Below are positions 1 to 8,013 of a DNA stretch of 14,811 bases, piece after piece. Source of the stretch: an uncultured Oscillospiraceae bacterium (GTDB taxonomy: Bacteria; Bacillota; Clostridia; Oscillospirales; Acutalibacteraceae); contig CAJKXG010000004.1 of the NCBI GenBank assembly GCA_905203795.1, forward strand, positions 1 to 14,811, in the 5' to 3' direction. Made by a program: the position numbers and the translations under genes. The notes under the pieces were generated by a model. It saw only the letters and a list, made by a program, of their open reading frames with translations, searched no databases and was not told the origin of the DNA. How positions within the stretch are numbered: position 1 is the first letter of the stretch; every line of letters starts with the position of its first letter.

Positions 1-10
1 AGATTTATAT

Positions 11-45
11 AAAATACACCCCCTGTAAAACAGGGGGTGTATTTT
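11..45 (-). terminator. Strong intrinsic terminator after the AAA ATPase gene
   Basis: A perfect 15-bp inverted repeat has arms at 11-25 and 31-45 and a 5-base loop. The GC core is CACCCCCTG/CAGGGGGTG, flanked by A/T runs on both sides. It begins 8 bases beyond the stop codon of the minus-strand ATPase gene. The flanking A and T runs could let it work in both directions. Confidence 0.85.
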
Positions 46-52
46 TGTGCTC

Positions 53-805
53 TTATTCCTCCAGTAAACGGCGCAGCATGGCGTCGGGATCGTTCAAAAA
101 CCGCTTGGTCACTTGGTAGTGTTCGGTATCGGCGTAATGCACGGGCGTAATGCCCGCCTCGGAAAATTCCCACACCTCGGCGTCGGGATACGCCATCAGC
201 ATCGGCGAATGGGTCGCGATGATAAACTGCGAATCCTGCTTGACCAGCGCATGCATACACGCCATCAGGGTCAAAATATGCGTAGGCGACAAGGCGGCTT
301 CCGGCTCATCCAAAATATACACGCCATGACCGCTGAACCGATTTTGCACCAACGCGAGAAAGCTCTCGCCATGCGACCGTTCGTGCAGCGACATCCCGCC
401 GTAGTAATCCAGTAACGGCGGAGCGTTAGCGGGGATTTCGTTCAATACTTCCAGATAGCTGGCGGCGTTATAAAAGCTCTCGGCGCGAAGAAAAAAGCCG
501 TCCTCGGCATATTTGGATTTGGAAAGTGTGACATATTTCCACAAATCGGTATGGGATTCGCGCGTGGAAAAGGCATAGTTGCGCGTGCCGCCTTCCGCAT
601 TGAAGCCGAACGCCACGGCAATCGCCTCGATCAACGTCGATTTGCCCGTACCGTTTTCACCGACGAAAAAGGTGACGGGTTTGCGAAAGGCGATCTTGTG
701 ATGCTCCGTCAGATACCGAACCACGGGAAGCGCGCGCAGATAGGAATCCTCTGCCACCGGCTTGTTTAAAATGACCTCGTTGATGTATTGACCGCTTGAC
801 AACAC
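53..805 (-). CDS. AAA/ABC-type ATPase (predicted ATPase, COG3910-like)
   Basis: The 250-aa product is a stand-alone nucleotide-binding domain. Visible motifs are Walker A GENGTGKST (residues 49-57), an ABC-like signature around RSHGES (143-148), Walker B VYILDEPEAAL (162-172) and an H-loop IATHSP (196-201). The order and the short spacing match small AAA_21/COG3910 ATPases, which resemble SMC/Rad50 heads without the coiled coil. There are no membrane segments. The start is GTG at 803-805, preceded by GGAGGTGA at good spacing. It lies 70 bp after the queG-like gene on the same strand, so co-transcription is possible, although the gap is A+T-rich and could hold its own promoter. A strong terminator follows. 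The substrate is unknown; proteins of this family are often annotated only as predicted ATPases. Confidence 0.85.
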   Translation of the reverse strand: MLSSGQYINEVILNKPVAEDSYLRALPVVRYLTEHHKIAFRKPVTFFVGENGTGKSTLIEAIAVAFGFNAEGGTRNYAFSTRESHTDLWKYVTLSKSKYAEDGFFLRAESFYNAASYLEVLNEIPANAPPLLDYYGGMSLHERSHGESFLALVQNRFSGHGVYILDEPEAALSPTHILTLMACMHALVKQDSQFIIATHSPMLMAYPDAEVWEFSEAGITPVHYADTEHYQVTKRFLNDPDAMLRRLLEE

Positions 806-875
806 CTCTCACCTCCAAAAACAGCACACAGGGGTAGGTTTTTGCATATCCTAATAGTATAATATAAGTGCTATT

Positions 876-1703
876 CTACTGTTTGTCCTCTAAAATTTCC
901 AGATTTCGGCGCACGACCGCTTCGCCACGCCAGCCGTAGGCTTTGCCCTTCAGCGCATGCGGCGCCTCCAAATCGTCGGCAGTGAGATAGGGCGCGTAGG
1001 CGGTGAAGCAAGGATGAGGGCGCACCGCCGCCTGCCGATTGTAGGGGCACACTTCCTGACAGCGGTCGCAGCCCCACACCAGACCGCCGCGCCGCATCAA
1101 CGCGATCTCCTCCGCCGTGAGTTCGCCTTTGCGCTGCGTCACATCGGACAGACAGCGCCGACGGCGCTCCTTCCCCGTCATGCCGACGCAGCTTGCGGGA
1201 CACGCAGCCGCGCACGCCCCACAATGGCGGCAGCCGCGCGATTCGCCCGCGTATGTCGGCAGAGGGGCGTCTGTCACAATACAGCCGATAAACACATACG
1301 ATCCAAAGGTAGGGTTGAGCAACAACCCGTTATCGCCGCGCACACCCAAGCCCGCACCAACCGCCGCCCGCACCTCGGGAATGGGAGAATTGTCGAGAAA
1401 CGACTCGAACCGATACGGCAGCGCCGCCGCCATTCGCTCGGCGGCGGTACGCAGCACGGCGCCCGCCGCGTCATGATAGTCCGGCACGCAGGCGTAGCGG
1501 GACAGATTGCGCGGTTGTCCTTCGTCCGCAAAGCGATACGGGAACAGTGCCACCAGCACTGTGCGCGCATCGTCCGGCAGGCGCGCCATCGCGCGGCAGG
1601 GCAGCAGGTGTCCCGCCACCCTCTCAAACGCGCAGCTTCCCGTCTCGGTCAGCGCCAATTCTCGAAAAACGGCGTTGATCGTCTGCATATTCTGCTCTCC
1701 CAT
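876..1703 (-). CDS. QueG-like iron-sulfur reductase (epoxyqueuosine reductase family, short form)
   Basis: The 275-aa product resembles epoxyqueuosine reductase, the cobalamin and 4Fe-4S enzyme that makes queuosine in tRNA. The N-terminal DUF1730-type domain carries YACVPDYHD (70-78) and the FLDNSPIPE segment (102-110); D104 matches the position of the QueG catalytic Asp. AGLG...LLLNPTFGSYVFIG follows (117-140). The double-cluster ferredoxin domain has C158, C161, C164 and C168, then C184 in a RRCLS segment and C212, C215 and C219 in CDRCQEVCPYN. The C-terminal HEAT-like extension of E. coli QueG is missing, as in shorter Firmicute versions. No other queuosine genes are adjacent, so the exact substrate is inferred. 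The chosen ATG (1701-1703) follows AGGGGG. Met6 (1688) also has a GGGAG before it and is an alternative start. Confidence 0.8.
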   Translation of the reverse strand: MGEQNMQTINAVFRELALTETGSCAFERVAGHLLPCRAMARLPDDARTVLVALFPYRFADEGQPRNLSRYACVPDYHDAAGAVLRTAAERMAAALPYRFESFLDNSPIPEVRAAVGAGLGVRGDNGLLLNPTFGSYVFIGCIVTDAPLPTYAGESRGCRHCGACAAACPASCVGMTGKERRRRCLSDVTQRKGELTAEEIALMRRGGLVWGCDRCQEVCPYNRQAAVRPHPCFTAYAPYLTADDLEAPHALKGKAYGWRGEAVVRRNLEILEDKQ

Positions 1704-1724
1704 AACCTACCCCCTTTTTAACGT

Positions 1725-1753
1725 TTGACTTGTTGCCGCATTCGTGTTATACT
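1725..1753 (+). promoter_or_regulatory. Sigma-A-type promoter of the MFS gene
   Basis: TTGACT (1725-1730) and TATACT (1748-1753) are separated by exactly 17 bp. The -10 ends 36 bp before the chosen ATG. This match is what favours the ATG at 1790 over the upstream in-frame start at 1730, which would lie inside the promoter. Confidence 0.8.
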
Positions 1754-1789
1754 ACTGCACCGGAAGCCCATCTCGGAAAGGAGAATTCC

Positions 1790-3016
1790 ATGAAACCGCA
1801 TCTGACCTATCGGCACACGCGCTTTGCCTGTTACATCGGCTATATCACACAGGGCATCGTCAACAATCTGACGCCCCTGCTGTTTGTCATTTTCCGCGAG
1901 CAATCCGGCGTCACCTACGAGCAGCTCGGGCGGCTGATCCTGCTCAATTTCGGGACACAACTGCTCGTTGATCTGCTGTCCGTGCGGCTGCTCGACCGCA
2001 TCGGCTATCGCACCGCCGCCGTGCTGGCACACATCATGGCGGGCGCGGGGCTGCTCTTTTTGGGCATCCTCCCCCGCGTGATGCCGTCGTACATCGGGCT
2101 GATGATCGCCGTCGTCGCCTATGCCATCGGCGGCGGGCTGATCGAGGTGCTGATCAGCCCCATGCTGGAGGCGCTTCCCAGCGACAAAAAAGCGGCGGAT
2201 ATGAGCTTGCTGCACTCCTTTTATTGCTGGGGGCAGGTGCTGACCGTGCTGATCAGCACGCTGGCGCTGCTCGCGGTCGGCTCGACGCGCTGGACGCTGC
2301 TCCCGCTTTTCTGGTCGATCATCCCCTTTTTCGGGGCGTTGATCTTCCTCTTTGTGCCGCTGGGCGATCCGGTCCCCGAGGAGACCCGCACCCCGCTCGG
2401 TACACTGCTGAAATCGCGCATTTTTTGGCTGTCGCTGCTCATGATGACCTGTGCGGGCGCGTCGGAGCTCGCGATGTCGCAATGGTCCTCGCTGTTCGCC
2501 GAACGGGGGTTGCAGCTGAATAAAGCCATGGGCGATCTGCTCGGTCCCTGCCTTTTCGCCGCGTTGATGGGGATCGGACGCACGATTTACGCGGTGTTGG
2601 GCGATCGGCTGCCGCTGGAACGCGCGCTGCGCGCCTGCGCTGTTTTGTGTGCGGCGTGTTACGCCGTGACCGTGCTGTCCCCGTGGCCGCTGCTGTCGTT
2701 GGTCGGCTGCGCAGTCTGCGGGCTGTCGGTCAGCCTGATGTGGCCGGGGGTGTACAGTCTATCGGCGGCGCGTTTTCCCACCGGCGGCACAGCGCTGTTC
2801 AGTATGCTCGCGCTGTTCGGCGACCTCGGCTGTTCGATCGGTCCGTGGATCTCCGGCATGGTCTCGGACGCCGCGCAAACCTCCACGGCGGCGATGACCT
2901 ACGCCGCGCAAAACGGGTTGTCCATGGATCAAGTCGGGCTGAAGCTCGGCTTGGCGGTGATTATGATATTCCCGCTGGCGATGCTGGCAGGGCTGTTCCC
3001 GCGCAAAAAGCGCTGA
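1790..3016 (+). CDS. Major facilitator superfamily (MFS) transporter
   Basis: The 408-aa product is a polytopic membrane protein with about 12 hydrophobic segments. A motif-A-like loop, LLDRIGYRTAA, follows the second segment, and a basic tail (FPRKKR) ends it. A larger polar loop near the middle (around PLGDPVPEETRTPLGTLLKS) separates the two six-helix halves, as is usual in MFS carriers. The general look resembles the sugar/FucP-like and uncharacterised Firmicute MFS groups, but no substrate can be read from the sequence. The start is the ATG at 1790, with AAAGGAG (1777-1783) 6 bases upstream and a near-consensus promoter further up. An in-frame ATG at 1730 would overlap that promoter and is rejected. 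The gene ends exactly where the convergent thioesterase gene ends, with no terminator between them. Confidence 0.85.
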   Translation: MKPHLTYRHTRFACYIGYITQGIVNNLTPLLFVIFREQSGVTYEQLGRLILLNFGTQLLVDLLSVRLLDRIGYRTAAVLAHIMAGAGLLFLGILPRVMPSYIGLMIAVVAYAIGGGLIEVLISPMLEALPSDKKAADMSLLHSFYCWGQVLTVLISTLALLAVGSTRWTLLPLFWSIIPFFGALIFLFVPLGDPVPEETRTPLGTLLKSRIFWLSLLMMTCAGASELAMSQWSSLFAERGLQLNKAMGDLLGPCLFAALMGIGRTIYAVLGDRLPLERALRACAVLCAACYAVTVLSPWPLLSLVGCAVCGLSVSLMWPGVYSLSAARFPTGGTALFSMLALFGDLGCSIGPWISGMVSDAAQTSTAAMTYAAQNGLSMDQVGLKLGLAVIMIFPLAMLAGLFPRKKR

Positions 3017-3763
3017 TCAAGCCATTTCGGCGCGCGCCTCAAAACAGCGGCCGCGATCGTGCTCGGCGCATACATACAGCGCGCCGTCCCGCTCGGCATG
3101 AAACAAGCGCAGGGTTTCTCCCAGGCGCGCTTCCCCCGCAAAATGCAGGCTGACGCGCCGAAACTGCCGCCCGCTCATGCCGCCGGGCAGAAAATCGCAC
3201 AGCAGATCGGCGTAGACGCTGTTGTTGAGGTGTCCGTTCCAATCGGTCTGCGACCAACCGACCTGCCACGTGCCCGCCTCCTGCATATTTTCGGGCAATG
3301 CGAAACGCGTGGGATCGGCACAGCATATCGTATCGCGCGGTTGCGCTTGAATACCGAAGCGGTCGAACGCGCTGGGGCGCAGCAGGCGATGCGTCTGCAT
3401 ATCCACCAGCGCAAATGCGGTCACGCCCTCGATCAGCAATTCGCCTGCGGCGCTCCAAAACTGATAGCAGCGGAAAAATTGCGCACCGCGATTGGCGCGA
3501 TGCCACGACCGCAGCGTGATCTCCTCCCCCATTTCGGGTGCGCGCAGGATCTCGGTTTGCAGGCGCGTGAGCAGAAACGCCATGTTCTGCTCCGCCAACC
3601 CCTGAAAGCCCAAGCCCACTTCGCCGAGATGCCGTTCGCCGACCTCCTGTTGCAGCCGCAATTGATTGGACAGCCGCAGCCGTTGATCTGCACCCACGTC
3701 ATAGGTGGCGATGCGCGTGTGCCAGTCGTACACCGGCTTAACGGTGCTATACGGTATTTCCAT
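3017..3763 (-). CDS. Acyl-ACP thioesterase (FatA/FatB-like double hotdog)
   Basis: The 248-aa product resembles bacterial acyl-[acyl-carrier-protein] thioesterases (Acyl-ACP_TE family), which release free fatty acids from ACP in the cytoplasm. The N-terminal hotdog (about 8-135) contains LLTRLQTEILRAPEMGEEI and WHRANRGAQFFR. The C-terminal hotdog (about 165-245) contains the typical DWNGHLNNSVYADL block (174-187); the N176/H178 pair fits the plant-type catalytic residues. Length is normal for the bacterial family. The start is ATG at 3761-3763 with GAAAGGAAG upstream; a TTG start nine codons earlier (3790) is possible but weaker. A long palindrome at 3821-3857 may be its operator. Its stop is directly adjacent to the MFS stop. 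Confidence 0.85.
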   Translation of the reverse strand: MEIPYSTVKPVYDWHTRIATYDVGADQRLRLSNQLRLQQEVGERHLGEVGLGFQGLAEQNMAFLLTRLQTEILRAPEMGEEITLRSWHRANRGAQFFRCYQFWSAAGELLIEGVTAFALVDMQTHRLLRPSAFDRFGIQAQPRDTICCADPTRFALPENMQEAGTWQVGWSQTDWNGHLNNSVYADLLCDFLPGGMSGRQFRRVSLHFAGEARLGETLRLFHAERDGALYVCAEHDRGRCFEARAEMA

Positions 3764-3820
3764 ACGGACATCTTCCTTTCGATTGTCCAATTATCTACCC
3801 CCAATTGCAAAAGCGTACCG

Positions 3821-3857
3821 CCATTTTGTAATATTTATTCTAAATATTACAAAATGG
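3821..3857. repeat. Perfect 17-bp-arm palindrome upstream of the thioesterase gene
   Basis: CCATTTTGTAATATTTA (3821-3837) is followed by a 3-base centre and its exact reverse complement (3841-3857). It lies 57 bp upstream of the thioesterase ATG. The arms are mostly A/T and no T-run follows in either direction, so it looks more like a dimeric repressor operator than a terminator. Which regulator would bind is not visible. Confidence 0.65.
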
Positions 3858-3902
3858 ATAACGCGATCTGCTTAGGGGTATATTTTTGCCCAATTATAGA
3901 GA

Positions 3903-3934
3903 AAAGGCGCTGCAACTTCGCTTGCAGCGCCTTT
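3903..3934 (-). terminator. Intrinsic terminator after serS
   Basis: A perfect 13-bp stem, AAAGGCGCTGCAA (3903-3915) with TTGCAGCGCCTTT (3922-3934), has a 6-base loop. It begins 7 bases past the serS stop and reads into a short T-run on the minus strand. It would end the parA-parB-serS transcript. Confidence 0.85.
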
Positions 3935-3941
3935 GTTTGTG

Positions 3942-5225
3942 TCAGCGGATCACGTCCACGCCGCCCATATACGGACGCAGCACTTCCGGCACCGTCACGG
4001 AACCGTCCTCGTTCTGGTAATTTTCCAGAATCGCCGCTGTGGTGCGTCCCACAGCCAGACCGCTGCCGTTGAGCGTGTGCACCAACTGCGCCTTGTCCTT
4101 CGGATTCATCTTGAAGCGGATGGACGCGCGGCGCGCCTGATAATCCTCAAAGTTGGAGCAGCTCGAAATCTCCTTATACGCGTTGTAGCTGGGCAGCCAC
4201 ACCTCGATGTCATAGGTCTTGGCGCTGGAGAATCCGAGGTCGCCGCGGCACAGCGTCACCACGCGATACGGCAGACCGAGCAATTGCAAGCAGTGCTCCG
4301 CGTCGTGCGTCAGACTTTCCAGCTCCTCATAGCTGTGATCGGGATGGGCAAATTTGACCAGTTCCACCTTATTGAACTGATGCTGGCGGATCAAGCCGCG
4401 CGCATCGCGTCCGGCGCTGCCCGCCTCCCCGCGGAAGCAGGCGGAATATCCGCAGAATTTGATCGGCAGCTTGTTGCCGTCCAAAATTTCGTCGCGATAA
4501 TAGTTGGTGACCGGCACCTCCGCCGTCGGGATGAGGAACAGTTCGTCGCCGTCATACGTCATGCCGTACATATCCTCCGCGAACTTCGGCAATTGCCCGG
4601 TCGCGGTCATGCTCGCGCGGTTGGCGATATACGGCGGCAGCATTTCGGTGTAGCCGTGCTGCGTACTGTGGGTGTCCATGTAGAAATTGATGATGGCGCG
4701 TTCCAACCGCGCGCCCAGACCTTTATAAAAGTGGAAACGTGCGCCCGTCACCTTCGCGGCGCGTTCGGGATCGAGAATGTCGAGGTCGCGGCCGATATCC
4801 CAATGCGCTTTCGGCTCAAACTCAAACCGGCGCGGCTCGCCCCAACGGCGCACTTCGGGATTTTGGCTGTCATCCGTACCGTAGGGCACGCTGTCGTGCG
4901 GGATATTCGGCACGGACAGCAGCAGCTCGCGCTGTTCCGCTTCCACGCCGCTGAGCTTGCCACCCAGCGTTTTTCCCTCATCCGCCAGCGTTTTCATGCG
5001 TTCCATGATGGCGGATACGTCGCCGCCCTCTTTTTTGATACGCGGAATCTGTTTGCTTGCCGCGTTTTGTTCCGCTTTCAGCTCATCCAGCCGCGCGCTG
5101 ACCGCCCGACGTTCCGCGTCGATGGCGATGATGCGATCGATGGTTTCGTCCATGTCCTTGCCGCGCGACCGCACCGCTTCCTTCACGCGATCCGGTTCGC
5201 TCCGCACTACTTTAATGTCCAACAT
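3942..5225 (-). CDS. serS: Seryl-tRNA synthetase
   Basis: The 427-aa product charges tRNA-Ser with serine in the cytoplasm. The N-terminal region starts [18 protein letters not shown] and forms the tRNA-binding coiled coil (about 1-105). The class II core shows the serine-binding TAEVP (234-238), motif 2 from [11 protein letters not shown] to RQHQF (264-284) and motif 3 [16 protein letters not shown] (385-400). Length is normal and no key segment is missing. The ATG at 5223-5225 has GAGAGGG upstream. It starts 25 bp after the parB stop on the same strand, with no promoter or terminator in the gap, so it is probably co-transcribed with parA and parB. No T-box leader is visible in the short upstream gap. 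Confidence 0.97.
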   Translation of the reverse strand: MLDIKVVRSEPDRVKEAVRSRGKDMDETIDRIIAIDAERRAVSARLDELKAEQNAASKQIPRIKKEGGDVSAIMERMKTLADEGKTLGGKLSGVEAEQRELLLSVPNIPHDSVPYGTDDSQNPEVRRWGEPRRFEFEPKAHWDIGRDLDILDPERAAKVTGARFHFYKGLGARLERAIINFYMDTHSTQHGYTEMLPPYIANRASMTATGQLPKFAEDMYGMTYDGDELFLIPTAEVPVTNYYRDEILDGNKLPIKFCGYSACFRGEAGSAGRDARGLIRQHQFNKVELVKFAHPDHSYEELESLTHDAEHCLQLLGLPYRVVTLCRGDLGFSSAKTYDIEVWLPSYNAYKEISSCSNFEDYQARRASIRFKMNPKDKAQLVHTLNGSGLAVGRTTAAILENYQNEDGSVTVPEVLRPYMGGVDVIR

Positions 5226-5250
5226 ACTTGTTCGCCCTCTCTGATGAAAT

Positions 5251-6108
5251 TCAGTTAAATTTATTTGCCAACGATTTCAGATCGTCGTTGTCGTAAAACT
5301 CGATTTGCAGCACCCCACCCTTACGGGCGGACACCACCTTCACGCGGCGACCGAGATGCTCGGTCAGCGACAGCGCCACCTCGTCGTACAGGCTGTCACG
5401 GGAAAACAGCGTTTGCGACGAAGGCTCGCCCTTCTTGCGATCATTGTTGGCGGCTTTCGCCATTTTTTCCGCATCCCGCACCGACAAGCCCTTGGCTACG
5501 ATGGCTTCCGCAGCCGCCAGTTGTTCCGCTTCGGTCGGGAACGAAAGCACCGCCCGCGCGTGTCCGGCGGACAATTTGCCCTCGGTCAATTGCTCCGCCA
5601 CCGCGTCCGGCAGATTCAGCAGCCGCAGCGCATTGGCGACGGCAGGGCGCGATTTATTCACCGCTTTCGCCGTTTCCTCCTGCGTCAACCCATAGGTTTC
5701 CATCAGCGTGCGATAACCGCGCGCTTCTTCCATCGGATTGAGATCTTCGCGCTGCAAATTCTCGATCAACGCCAATTCCGCCGCTTCGCGGTCGGTCATT
5801 TCGCGGATCACGACGGGGACTTCGGTGAGTCCCGCCTGCCGCGACGCGCGCCAACGGCGTTCACCGGCGACCAACTGATAGCTGCCGTCCGGCATCGGAC
5901 GCACGAGCAGCGGCTGCAACACCCCGTGCTGGGCGATGGATTCGGTCAATTCCGCCAACGCCGCTTCGTCGAACTGTTTCCGCGGCTGTGCGCGGTTCGG
6001 CACGATATCCGCAATACGCAGTGAGACGATCTTGCCGGATTCCTCCGCGCTGTTTTCCACAAACAACGCGTCCAGCCCTTTCCCCAGTCCGCCTTTTTTC
6101 ATCGCCAT
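5251..6108 (-). CDS. parB: Chromosome-partitioning protein ParB (Spo0J)
   Basis: The 285-aa product is a CTP-binding clamp that loads at parS and spreads, organising the origin region and recruiting SMC. The N-terminal [12 protein letters not shown] (4-15) is the usual ParA-stimulating tail. The CTPase domain has GERRWRA (82-88) and [14 protein letters not shown] (116-129). The helix-turn-helix that reads parS lies around [21 protein letters not shown] (141-161). A dimerisation domain ends the protein. The ATG at 6106-6108 has AGAGGAG upstream, and a second Met (MKKGG) two codons later is also possible. It starts 4 bp after the parA stop, and serS follows. A matching parS lies upstream of parA at 6969-6984. 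This is the housekeeping chromosomal copy. Confidence 0.95.
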   Translation of the reverse strand: MAMKKGGLGKGLDALFVENSAEESGKIVSLRIADIVPNRAQPRKQFDEAALAELTESIAQHGVLQPLLVRPMPDGSYQLVAGERRWRASRQAGLTEVPVVIREMTDREAAELALIENLQREDLNPMEEARGYRTLMETYGLTQEETAKAVNKSRPAVANALRLLNLPDAVAEQLTEGKLSAGHARAVLSFPTEAEQLAAAEAIVAKGLSVRDAEKMAKAANNDRKKGEPSSQTLFSRDSLYDEVALSLTEHLGRRVKVVSARKGGVLQIEFYDNDDLKSLANKFN

Positions 6109-6112
6109 ATTC

Positions 6113-6883
6113 TCACACTCCTCTATTTCCGCTGATCAGCTCCTGCGCCAGACGGTCATACGCCAGCGCGCCCTTGGAACTGCGGTCATAATAGTTCACC
6201 GGCTTACCGAAGCTGGGCGCCTCGGACAGCCGCACACTGCGCGGAATGGCGGTGGCAAACCCCTTCCGCGGGAAAAACCGCTTAACCTCTGCCACCACCT
6301 GCTGTGTCAAATTTAATCGACCGTCAAACATCGTCAGCAAAACGCCTTCCAGCTCCAGCCCCGGATTATACATGCGTTTGACCTGCCGCACCGTCGTCAT
6401 CAGCTGCGACATACCGTCCAGCGCGTAATATTCGCATTGCAGCGGTACGAGAAACGTATCGGCAGCACACAGGGCGTTGAGACTGAGCAGTCCCAGTGAG
6501 GGCGGGCAGTCGATGAAAATGTAGTCGTATGTCTCCCGCAACGGCGCGAGCACCGCTTTCAGGCGGTTCTCCCGTCGGGCTTGTCCCACCAATTCGATCT
6601 CCGCGCCCGCCAGCTTCACACTGCACGGCAGCAGATCGACACCGCGAAACGCCGTGGTGAGGATCGCTTCCTGCGCTTCCGCCGCGCCGATCAACAATTC
6701 ATAGGTGGACGCCTTCACTTCCCGCTTATCCACGCCCATACCACTGGTCGCGTTGCCCTGCGGGTCGAGATCCACCAGCAAACACCGTTTGCCCGCCGCG
6801 CCGACAGCCGAGGTCAGATTCACCGCTGTGGTCGTTTTACCGACGCCGCCTTTTTGATTGAAAATCGCGATACTCTTCCCCAT
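6113..6883 (-). CDS. parA: Chromosome-partitioning ATPase ParA (Soj)
   Basis: The 256-aa product is a deviant-Walker ATPase that works with ParB in origin segregation. Visible motifs are KGGVGKTT (11-18), the A' motif VDLDPQGNAT and the Walker B segment FIDCPPSLG. Length matches Soj. The start is ATG at 6881-6883, giving MGKSIAIFNQKGG, with AGAAGG upstream. The frame stays open further upstream, but that would add 34 residues encoded across the promoter and parS, so the short form is chosen. It heads the parA-parB-serS cluster and lies divergently from the deacetylase gene. It is distinct from the element-type ParA at 9304-9957. Confidence 0.95.
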   Translation of the reverse strand: MGKSIAIFNQKGGVGKTTTAVNLTSAVGAAGKRCLLVDLDPQGNATSGMGVDKREVKASTYELLIGAAEAQEAILTTAFRGVDLLPCSVKLAGAEIELVGQARRENRLKAVLAPLRETYDYIFIDCPPSLGLLSLNALCAADTFLVPLQCEYYALDGMSQLMTTVRQVKRMYNPGLELEGVLLTMFDGRLNLTQQVVAEVKRFFPRKGFATAIPRSVRLSEAPSFGKPVNYYDRSSKGALAYDRLAQELISGNRGV

Positions 6884-6916
6884 CGCCTGTCGCCTTCTTT
6901 CTATCGTCTGCCTTTC

Positions 6917-6922
6917 AGTATA
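6917..6922 (-). promoter_or_regulatory. Probable -10 element of the parA promoter
   Basis: On the minus strand the hexamer reads TATACT, about 34 bp upstream of the parA ATG. The best -35 at 17-bp spacing is only TTTATT, so the promoter is moderate or activator-dependent. parS lies about 50 bp further upstream. Confidence 0.55.
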
Positions 6923-6968
6923 GCACGTTTCGCCAAAAGAATAAAGGGCTTTTTGAAAAAAGTCCGAA

Positions 6969-6984
6969 AGTTTCACGTGAAACA
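6969..6984. promoter_or_regulatory. parS centromere site
   Basis: AGTTTCACGTGAAACA contains the perfect 14-bp palindrome GTTTCACGTGAAAC. It matches the published bacterial consensus TGTTTCACGTGAAACA at 15 of 16 positions. It lies 86 bp upstream of parA, where ParB binding could also affect parA expression. Confidence 0.93.
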
Positions 6985-7048
6985 CGCCTGTGGCGGACAG
7001 TCGCCGATGTGTTCAGAGGAATCATCCCGTACAGACAGACGAAAGGAA

Positions 7049-7077
7049 TTGACAGGCGGTGGGGCGGGTGTTACAAT
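7049..7077 (+). promoter_or_regulatory. Consensus sigma-A-type promoter of the deacetylase gene
   Basis: TTGACA (7049-7054), a 17-bp spacer and TACAAT (7072-7077). The -10 ends 24 bp before the ATG at 7102. It rules out the longer reading frame that starts at 7009. Confidence 0.85.
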
Positions 7078-7101
7078 GAAGGCGGAAAAGGGGGCTTTTT
7101 T

Positions 7102-7938
7102 ATGAAAACGATCACCATGCGGTTTCCGGGCGGTCGTCCAAAGGCACTGACGCTCAGCTACGACGACGGTGTGGAACAGGACATACGGCTGATGTCCATC
7201 ATGGACGCGCACGGCATCAAGGGCACATTTAATCTGAACAGTGGGCTGTTGAAATCGGAAGAAACGAGCTATCCGGCGGGAAAAACCCATCGGCAGTTGA
7301 CGGTGGCGCAAGCGCGCAAGGTATACGCGCATGCGGGACACGAGGTCGCCGTCCACGGCGTGACACATCCCTCGCTGGGGCAACTGCCGCTGCCTGCGGC
7401 ATTGCAGGAGGTGCTGGAGGATCGCCGCCGACTGGAGGACATGTTCGGTACGGTGGTGCGCGGCATGGCGTACCCCTACGGCACGTACAACGACGCGCTG
7501 ATCGAGGGGCTGCGCGCCGTGGGCATCGCCTACGCGCGCACAACGGCGTGTCGGGAGGATTTTGCGATCCCCGACGACTGGCTGCGGCTGAAAGCAACCT
7601 GCCACCACTGTCACCCGCGCCTGACAGAACTGACAGATCGCTTTTTGAACGGCGATCAACGGGGGAATCCGTGGCTGTTTTATCTGTGGGGACACAGCTA
7701 CGAATTCGAGGACAACGACAACTGGGCGGTCATCGAGCGGTTTTGCGAGACGGTCGGCGGACGCGAAGATGTGTGGTATGCGACCAACCTCGAAATTTAC
7801 GATTACGTAGAGGCTTATCGCCGCTTGCAGTTTGGCGCAGACGGGCGCTTGGTATACAACCCCTCCGCCGTCAGTGTGTGGGTAAACGCGGACGGACATG
7901 TTTTCGAAGTGAAAGCGGGCGAAACCTGTGACGTGTGA
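7102..7938 (+). CDS. Polysaccharide deacetylase family protein (NodB-type)
   Basis: The 278-aa product has the NodB homology fold of metal-dependent carbohydrate esterases (CE4-like). Motif 1 is LTLSYDDG (16-23), with D21 and D22 as catalytic base and metal ligand candidates. Motif 2 is HGVTHP (85-90), supplying the two metal-binding histidines. AYPYGTYN (123-130) and WGHSYEF (196-202) follow. There is no signal peptide or membrane segment, so it is probably cytoplasmic; a cell-wall substrate is therefore not certain. The ATG at 7102 has AAAAGGGGG upstream and a consensus promoter. It is a single-gene unit, divergent from parA, and ends before a terminator shared with the convergent XRE gene. 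Confidence 0.85.
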   Translation: MKTITMRFPGGRPKALTLSYDDGVEQDIRLMSIMDAHGIKGTFNLNSGLLKSEETSYPAGKTHRQLTVAQARKVYAHAGHEVAVHGVTHPSLGQLPLPAALQEVLEDRRRLEDMFGTVVRGMAYPYGTYNDALIEGLRAVGIAYARTTACREDFAIPDDWLRLKATCHHCHPRLTELTDRFLNGDQRGNPWLFYLWGHSYEFEDNDNWAVIERFCETVGGREDVWYATNLEIYDYVEAYRRLQFGADGRLVYNPSAVSVWVNADGHVFEVKAGETCDV

Positions 7939-7963
7939 CACTGTCACGGCGCTGTCCGTGAGA

Positions 7964-7991
7964 AAAGCCTGTTGCATACGCAACAGGCTTT
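7964..7991. terminator. Bidirectional terminator between the deacetylase and XRE genes
   Basis: A perfect 12-bp stem, AAAGCCTGTTGC (7964-7975) with GCAACAGGCTTT (7980-7991), has a 4-base loop. It sits between two convergent genes, 25 bp past the plus-strand stop and 22 bp past the minus-strand stop. A/T runs on both sides suit termination in both directions. Confidence 0.8.
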
Positions 7992-8013
7992 ACGCTTTTC
8001 GACATCGGTTTTA

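Noticed and set aside
1718..2482. 254-aa minus-strand reading frame opposite the MFS gene
   Set aside because: Low-complexity charged composition (Q, R, H, E), no ribosome site, and it fully overlaps a well-supported gene.
3933..5258. 441-aa plus-strand reading frame
   Set aside because: It is antisense to the clear serS gene, lacks a ribosome site and has His/Arg/Ala-rich composition typical of a shadow frame.
7935..7947. GTGACA-C-TGTCAC inverted repeat at the deacetylase stop
   Set aside because: It is short, overlaps the stop codon and has no second copy; chance cannot be excluded.
6973..7983. 336-aa minus-strand reading frame
   Set aside because: It is antisense to the deacetylase gene and crosses its promoter and terminator; no family signs.
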